The translations under genes were made by a program, and so were the position numbers. A stretch of DNA of 19,994 bases from Chloroflexota bacterium (GTDB lineage Bacteria; Chloroflexota; Limnocylindria; Limnocylindrales; CSP1-4), in the NCBI GenBank assembly GCA_021812735.1, contig JAKAMV010000073.1, forward strand, positions 1 to 19,994, in the 5' to 3' direction. Positions 15,665 through 19,994 of this stretch are shown here, piece after piece. The number at the start of each line of letters is the position of its first letter. Position 1 is the first letter of the stretch. Below the pieces are notes generated by a model. It did not search any database and was not told the origin of the DNA. It was given only the letters and a program-made list of their open reading frames with translations.

Positions 15665-16393
15665 GTGGCGGGATCCGGTCGGGATGCGTCCGGGGCGACG
15701 CTCGTGCTCATCCACACGGTGGCTCCGCTGATCTCCGAGTTTGCCCGATGGTGCGCCGACATGGCTCCCGACCTCAACATCTACCACGTGCTGGACGAGC
15801 CGCTGCTCGAGCGGATCCGCCGTCGTGGCGGGGGTCGGGCGGACGACGCCCAGCGCCTGCTTGAGCACCTCGAGTTCGCCGTCTCACTGGACGCCGACGT
15901 CGTTCTTGTGACCTGCTCGACGGTCTCGCTCCTCGTCGATTCTGTGCGCGATCTGGTCGACGTGCCTGTGATCAAGATCGATGACGCAATGGCCGCCGAA
16001 GCCGTCCGCAGCGGCCCGCGGATTGCTCTCGTCGCGACGAACAAGACGACGCTGGAGCCGTCCATGGCGCTGATCCTCGGCGAGTCGGACCGCGCTGGAC
16101 ACCCTGTGGAGATCCGAGTGGTCGTCGTGCCCGATGCGCTGGCCGCGCTGCTCAACGGAGATGAGGCGACCCACGATCAGCTGGTGGCGAACGCGATCGC
16201 CGAGGCGGCATCGGGCGCCGACGTGATCGTCCTCGCCCAGGCCTCGATGGCGCGCGCGACCACCCGGCTCGATCGCCGGGGCCTGCTCATCCCGGTCTTG
16301 ACGAGCCCGGAGTTCGCGCTGCGCGAGGTCGTCCGAACTCTTTCCACGTCACCGACCGATCCGCTCACGCCGAGGGAGGCACCGGTACCGTGA
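15665..16393 (+). CDS. Aspartate/glutamate racemase-superfamily protein with one catalytic cysteine
   Basis: A 242-residue protein of the Asp/Glu/hydantoin racemase fold. The GTG start has AGGAG upstream (15654-15658). The first half keeps the cysteine motif VTCSTVS (Cys84). At the position of the second cysteine the sequence reads LAQASMA (190-196), without Cys. Two-cysteine members racemise; one-cysteine relatives such as arylmalonate decarboxylase instead protonate or decarboxylate. A role in proton transfer, decarboxylation or epimerisation of a carboxylated sugar intermediate is therefore possible. Its stop overlaps the next start (GTGA), implying a close functional tie to the isomerase-like TIM barrel. 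The exact reaction is unknown. Confidence 0.78.
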   Translation: MAGSGRDASGATLVLIHTVAPLISEFARWCADMAPDLNIYHVLDEPLLERIRRRGGGRADDAQRLLEHLEFAVSLDADVVLVTCSTVSLLVDSVRDLVDVPVIKIDDAMAAEAVRSGPRIALVATNKTTLEPSMALILGESDRAGHPVEIRVVVVPDALAALLNGDEATHDQLVANAIAEAASGADVIVLAQASMARATTRLDRRGLLIPVLTSPEFALREVVRTLSTSPTDPLTPREAPVP

Positions 16394-17214
16394 GGCTCGC
16401 GCTGGCGATCGCTCCGCCCGAGGCTACGCCCGACGCATTCGTGGTATTCCGAGACCGTTTGGACGTCGGCATTGGCAAGGCAGGCCGGCTCGGCTACGAC
16501 GCCGTGGAGCTGGCGCTGGCGCAGGCGGGTGACGTCGACGTCCCCTCCCTCCGGCGGATCCTCGCGGACACGAACGTCGGCGTGGCGGCCATCTCGACCG
16601 GCCGGGTATTCACCGAGCAGCGCGCCTGGCTGACAAGCCCGGACCCCGTCGTCCGTGGCCGAGCCGTGTCGATCCTCAAGGGCCTAGTGGAGATCGCGGG
16701 CCCGCTCGGCGCACCACGCGTCAACATCGGTCGCGTTCGGGGATTCGTCGGTCAGGGTGAGTCGCCCGAGACGGCCACCTCCCGGTTTCTCGCAGGGATC
16801 ACCGAGTGTGCGGACTTCGCGGCATCGCTCGGCATCGACATCGTGCTCGAGCCCGTGAATCGGTACGAGATCAACTTCGTCAACAGCGTGGTGCCGGACG
16901 GGGTCGCGATCGTCGAAGCCGTCGGCCTGCCCAACGTCCGCCTGATGCCCGACACCTTCCACATGAACATTGAGGACGTCTCGATCACCGCGAGCCTCGA
17001 GGCTGCGAAGCCCGTCATCGGCTATGTCCAGGTGGCCGACAGCAATCGATGGGCTCCAGGGCAGGGCCACATCGACTTCGCCGCGGTGATCGCCACGCTC
17101 GACAGGATCGGGTACGACGGCGACGTGGGCGTCGAGATCCTCCCCTTGCCGTCGCCGGATGTCGCCGCCGGGCAGGCGATCGAGTTCCTCCGGACCCTGA
17201 TCCCTCGCGTTTGA
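16390..17214 (+). CDS. Sugar isomerase/epimerase family TIM barrel (xylose-isomerase-like)
   Basis: Metal-dependent TIM-barrel protein of 274 residues, resembling ketose 3-epimerases, hydroxypyruvate isomerase and related sugar-acid enzymes. The GTG overlaps the preceding stop; GGGAGG lies 10 bases upstream. Expected metal ligands are Glu154 (LEPVNRYE), Asp188 (PDTFHMNIED), Gln214 (YVQVADSNR) and Glu249 (VEIL). His191 and Arg220 match substrate-contact positions of tagatose/psicose 3-epimerases. Gln at 214 replaces the His of those epimerases; hydroxypyruvate-isomerase-type members do use Gln there. The 3-oxo-isoapionate decarboxylase of one apiose route is, as I recall, also from this superfamily, so a direct pathway role is plausible. 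The substrate is unknown. Confidence 0.85.
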   Translation: MRLALAIAPPEATPDAFVVFRDRLDVGIGKAGRLGYDAVELALAQAGDVDVPSLRRILADTNVGVAAISTGRVFTEQRAWLTSPDPVVRGRAVSILKGLVEIAGPLGAPRVNIGRVRGFVGQGESPETATSRFLAGITECADFAASLGIDIVLEPVNRYEINFVNSVVPDGVAIVEAVGLPNVRLMPDTFHMNIEDVSITASLEAAKPVIGYVQVADSNRWAPGQGHIDFAAVIATLDRIGYDGDVGVEILPLPSPDVAAGQAIEFLRTLIPRV

Positions 17215-17218
17215 GGGC

Positions 17219-17263
17219 TGGACCTCGGCTGTCGTTCGGTGTAAAGTGGTTGACCGGTAACCC
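17219..17263 (+). promoter_or_regulatory. Promoter with variant operator for the transketolase operon
   Basis: The operator AAGTGGTTGACCGGTAACCC (17244-17263) differs from the 3756 copy at two bases, one of which breaks the palindrome core. A possible -35 TGGACC (17219-17224) and -10 TAAAGT (17242-17247) are 17 bases apart. Here the operator overlaps the -10 itself, unlike the 7-base offset at 2361 and 3756. Confidence 0.68.
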
Positions 17264-17292
17264 TGTCACGCACCGTCGAGGGCCCCGCTCCC

Positions 17293-18171
17293 GTGCATCA
17301 ACATACCGACGCGCTCGTCCTCGAGACGGCCGAAGCAGCTCGCAGGCTGCGGGTCGAGGTCCTGGAGATGGTGTTTCGGGCCCAGACCGGGCACCTCGGC
17401 GGCACCTTCTCGGCCGCCGAGATCATGGCCGCCCTCTACTTCCACCATCTGCACGTCGATCCGTCCAACCCGCGCATGCCGGACCGCGACCGATTCATCC
17501 TGTCAAAGGGACACGCCGCGCCGCTCCTCTATGCGGCGCTCGCGCACCGCGGCTTCTTCCCGACGGCGGAGCTTGAGACGTTCCGCAGGTTCCCCACGCG
17601 GCTCGAAGGCCACCCTGACTTGAAGCTGCCGGGGGTCGAGATGATTGCTGGCCCGCTGGGGCACGGCATCGCGGTAGGCGTGGGCATGGCCTGGGCTCTA
17701 GCACGATCGGACCCGAGACCTTCGGCTCGCTCGGCGCCGTCGGCGCGGGCGGCGAAGGCGCGCGTGGTCGTGCTGCTCGGCGACGGCGAACTCGACGCAG
17801 GTCTCGTTTGGGAGGGTGCCATGGCCGCCGCCAAGTACCGGCTCGGCAACCTGACCGCGATCATCGACGTGAACGGCATTCAGCAGACTGGGGCAACCGC
17901 GGACGTCATGCCGCTCGGGAGCCTCGAGGACAAGTGGCGGGCGTTCGGCTGGCACGTCCAGGAGGTGCACGGGCACAACGTCCGGGAGCTGCTCGATGCC
18001 CTCGAGCGCGCCGACGACGTCCATGCCACCCCGTCCGTCATCCTCGCCAGGACCACCAAGGGTCGCGGCGTCAGCTTCCTGGAATACGACCACCGATGGC
18101 ACGGGGGTATCCCCAACCGCGCCCAGTACGAGCAGGCCATGTCAGAGCTCACCCAAGGATCGGCGGCATGA
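17293..18171 (+). CDS. Two-subunit transketolase, N-terminal subunit
   Basis: Thiamine-diphosphate-binding half of a split transketolase, 292 residues. The GTG at 17293 has GAGGG 10 bases upstream. Motifs are TGHLGGTFSAAEIMAALYF (32-50), SKGHAAPLLYAAL with His73, and the cofactor motif GDGELDAG (163-170) to Asn194 (VNGIQQTG). A Ser/Ala/Arg-rich loop at about 140-156 looks like a small insertion. Transketolases move a two-carbon ketol unit between sugar phosphates; split forms include apulose-4-phosphate transketolase (AptA/AptB) of D-apiose breakdown, which fits this locus, but no sugar kinase is present. Its stop overlaps the next start (ATGA), so the two halves are made together. The fold is firm; the substrate is inferred. 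Confidence 0.9.
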   Translation: MHQHTDALVLETAEAARRLRVEVLEMVFRAQTGHLGGTFSAAEIMAALYFHHLHVDPSNPRMPDRDRFILSKGHAAPLLYAALAHRGFFPTAELETFRRFPTRLEGHPDLKLPGVEMIAGPLGHGIAVGVGMAWALARSDPRPSARSAPSARAAKARVVVLLGDGELDAGLVWEGAMAAAKYRLGNLTAIIDVNGIQQTGATADVMPLGSLEDKWRAFGWHVQEVHGHNVRELLDALERADDVHATPSVILARTTKGRGVSFLEYDHRWHGGIPNRAQYEQAMSELTQGSAA

Positions 18172-19130
18172 CGACGACGGTGTCGATGCGCGCCGCCTAC
18201 GGAGCCGCCCTGCTCGAGCTCGGGAAGACCCGGACCGACGTCGTCGTCCTGAGCGCGGACGTGGCGAACTCCGACTTCAGCAGCATCTTTGGCGAGGCGT
18301 TCCCGGACAGGTTCCTGAACGTCGGGATCGCGGAACCGTGCCTGGTAGACGTCGCCGTCGGCCTCGCAAGCACCGGCCTGGTCCCGTTCGCCAACACGTT
18401 TGCCTTCCTGCTGGCCACGCGGGCCGTCGAGGCGGTCCGGACCCACTGCTGCTATGGGGGCGCGCCGGTCAAGCTCATGGGCGCGTACGCCGGATTGTCC
18501 GACTCGTTCGACGGTCCGACCCACCACGCGATCACCGACATCGCGATCATGCGCTCGTTGCCCGGGATGACGATCGTGTCGCCCGCGGATGCGACGGCGG
18601 TGACGAAACTGCTGCCGGCGATCTGCGATTGGCCGGGCCCGGTATATGTGCGTCTCAACCGGAACGAGGTCCCGGTCCTGTTCGACGACGGCTATGCCCC
18701 CGAGATCGGCAAGGCGATGGTCCATCGGGCCGGCGCCGACGTCACGCTTGTCGGCACCGGAATCATGGTCGGCCGATGTCTGGACGCCGCGACGACCCTC
18801 GCCGAGGATGGCATCGACGCCCGCGTGCTGGAGATCCACACGATCAAGCCGCTCGACGTCGGCGCCGTGCTCGCCGCGGTGGTCGAGACCGGCGCTCTGG
18901 TCACGGCCGAGGAGCACTCAGTGGTCGGTGGCCTCGGCGGTGCGGTGGCGGAGGTGGTCGGGAGCTCGATCCCGGTTCCTGTCGAGCGCGTCGGGCTGGC
19001 CGACACGTTCGCGACCTCCGGGCCGTACCTCGAGCTGCTCGACCACGTCGGTCTGTCTGTCGATTCGATCGTGGCGGCTGCGCTGAAGGCCGTCGCCGCG
19101 AAGTCCCGGGCCGGCGGACGCCGTGCCTGA
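18168..19130 (+). CDS. Two-subunit transketolase, C-terminal subunit
   Basis: Pyrimidine-binding and C-terminal domains of the split transketolase, 320 residues. The ATG overlaps the stop of the preceding gene (ATGA). The conserved Glu that activates the cofactor is Glu56 in NVGIAEPCLVDVAVGLA; FANTFAFLLATRAVEAVRTH and GAYAGLSDSFDGPTHHAITD follow. The C-terminal domain from about 185 has the TLVGTGIMV and EEHSVVGGLGGAVAEVV stretches shared with transketolase and E1-beta. The pair together is the size of one normal transketolase chain. The next gene starts inside this one (8-base overlap), so an E2 acyltransferase core is translated as part of the same message. Confidence 0.9.
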   Translation: MTTTVSMRAAYGAALLELGKTRTDVVVLSADVANSDFSSIFGEAFPDRFLNVGIAEPCLVDVAVGLASTGLVPFANTFAFLLATRAVEAVRTHCCYGGAPVKLMGAYAGLSDSFDGPTHHAITDIAIMRSLPGMTIVSPADATAVTKLLPAICDWPGPVYVRLNRNEVPVLFDDGYAPEIGKAMVHRAGADVTLVGTGIMVGRCLDAATTLAEDGIDARVLEIHTIKPLDVGAVLAAVVETGALVTAEEHSVVGGLGGAVAEVVGSSIPVPVERVGLADTFATSGPYLELLDHVGLSVDSIVAAALKAVAAKSRAGGRRA

Positions 19131-19830
19131 CCAGGAGTCCAGCACGCCGGACGGCGATCCTGCGACGACGACTCCCGACGAGATCCGCCGCTTGAGCGCG
19201 GTCCGGCGGGTGGTTGCCCGACGCATGACCGAGACATGGCGGACGGTCCCTGCCGTCACGCTTCACCGGACCGTGCAGTTTGAGGCGCTCCTCGCCCTAC
19301 GCGCCGCAAGTCAGGAACAGGACGGGGGTCGGATCCCAGTGGACGCCCTGCTGGCCTGGGCCGTGGCGAGGTCCCTGCGTGAGCACCGGATCCTCAACAG
19401 CTCCTGGCTCGAGGACCAGCAGGCGGTGGCCATCCACCGGGCGGTCAATGTCGCGATCGCCGTGGACACGCCGCACGGGCTAACCGCCGTCGTGCTCCGA
19501 GACGCCGACACGAGAACCCCGGCCGAACTCGGCAAGACCCTCACCGAGATGGTGACGCGGGCGAGGGACCGGCGATCGCTTCAGGCGGACGTCGCCGGGG
19601 CGACCTTCACGATCACCAATCTCGGCGCCCTGGGCGTCGACCAGTTCACCCCAATCATCACGCCGCCGCAGGCCGCCGTGCTCGGGATCGGCCGGATCGC
19701 TGGCTCAGGCGCCGACGAGCGGGTCGCCCATGTCTCGTTGACGTTCGACCATCGGATCACCGACGGTGCGGACGCGGCCCGATTCCTGATTACCTTTGCC
19801 GACCGGCTCGCCGACCTCAGCCTCGGCTAG
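19123..19830 (+). CDS. 2-oxoacid dehydrogenase E2 acyltransferase, catalytic core only (no lipoyl domain)
   Basis: A 235-residue protein comprising only the trimer-forming acyltransferase core of E2. The GTG overlaps the transketolase stop; the core begins at IRRLSAVRRVVARRMTETWR (21-40), so later starts would cut the fold. The catalytic motif is DHRITDG, with His210 and Asp214; TFTITNLGALGVDQFTPII and AAVLGIGRI are typical. Lipoyl and subunit-binding domains are absent. It would pass an acyl group from a lipoyl arm to CoA, and the natural donor is the separate lipoyl protein encoded at 13199-13477. It is unusual that this core is coupled to a transketolase pair rather than to the E1 genes. 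The fold is certain; partner choice is inferred. Confidence 0.88.
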   Translation: MPDQESSTPDGDPATTTPDEIRRLSAVRRVVARRMTETWRTVPAVTLHRTVQFEALLALRAASQEQDGGRIPVDALLAWAVARSLREHRILNSSWLEDQQAVAIHRAVNVAIAVDTPHGLTAVVLRDADTRTPAELGKTLTEMVTRARDRRSLQADVAGATFTITNLGALGVDQFTPIITPPQAAVLGIGRIAGSGADERVAHVSLTFDHRITDGADAARFLITFADRLADLSLG

Positions 19831-19862
19831 TACGCCGATTCGCAAGTCGCGCGACGCAACGC

Positions 19863-19994
19863 TCATGCGGCCAGGGCCGGCTGGGTCAGGGCGGCCAGGA
19901 CCCGGTGCAGGTCGAGCCGGGTGAAGCGCCACTCGAACGGGGTGGCGATCGCGCTGTAGCGCCGGCCGAACGCCGTGAGCGTGGCGGCGAGCTC
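19863..19994 (-). CDS. IS630-like transposase, C-terminal fragment cut by the window edge
   Basis: The minus strand reads 43 residues ending in LAALTQPALAA and a TGA stop (19863-19865), with SAIATPFEWRFTRLDLHRVL before it. The PFxWxFTRxDL pattern is characteristic of the tail of IS630-family transposases. The frame runs off the right edge, so the gene continues outside the window. Between it and the E2 stop are only 32 bases, so any element end lies very close to the E2 gene; a TA at 19831 could be the target dinucleotide, but no terminal repeat can be confirmed without the other end. Confidence 0.72.
   Translation of the reverse strand, partial: ELAATLTAFGRRYSAIATPFEWRFTRLDLHRVLAALTQPALAA

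Noticed and set aside
1..19994. CRISPR arrays, tRNA or rRNA genes
   Set aside because: No regularly spaced repeats of CRISPR type and no tRNA-like cloverleaf or rRNA core sequence were seen.

Overview
This high-GC (roughly two-thirds G+C) window looks like the chromosome of a free-living soil or plant-associated bacterium, plausibly Actinomycetota or Chloroflexota. The evidence is GC-rich codon use, frequent GTG starts, Shine-Dalgarno sites of the GGAGG type and a lipoprotein solute-binding protein; the phylum cannot be fixed from sequence alone. The window holds one carbohydrate-catabolism locus lying between two transposase genes.

Layout. Positions 1-90 are flanking DNA with no assignable gene. 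Positions 91-2158 are an apparently intact IS21-family element (istA/istB, TG...CA ends). A perfect hairpin abuts its right end. Positions 2199-2628 are non-coding and carry a promoter, two operators and a large leader hairpin. The plus strand then encodes a mutarotase-like protein (2629-3693), an RbsACB-type sugar ABC importer (3947-7728), a short-chain dehydrogenase (SDR), a CocE/S15-type hydrolase and a protein matching the N-terminal half of D-apionate lactonase (10305-11066). Converging on it from the minus strand is a five-gene operon: E1-alpha, E1-beta, a free-standing lipoyl-domain protein, a second SDR, and a protein matching the C-terminal half of the same lactonase (11076-12326). 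Diverging from E1-alpha on the plus strand are an Asp/Glu-racemase-superfamily protein, a sugar isomerase/epimerase-type TIM barrel, a two-subunit transketolase and an E2 acyltransferase catalytic domain without a lipoyl domain. The right edge holds the C-terminal end of an IS630-like transposase on the minus strand.

How it may work together. The transcription units start near copies of the same 20-bp operator (core GGTCGACC), so the locus is very probably one regulon; the regulator gene is not in the window. The lactonase-like halves, the ribose-type importer and the split transketolase point to a branched or unusual pentose or its lactone/acid, with D-apiose the best guess. The canonical apiose enzymes (apiose dehydrogenase, apionate oxidoisomerase, RuBisCO-like proteins, kinases) are not here. 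In their place are the parts of a 2-oxoacid/acetoin-type dehydrogenase complex whose E2 is split over two operons. No E3 (dihydrolipoyl dehydrogenase) is present. The pathway assignment is inference.
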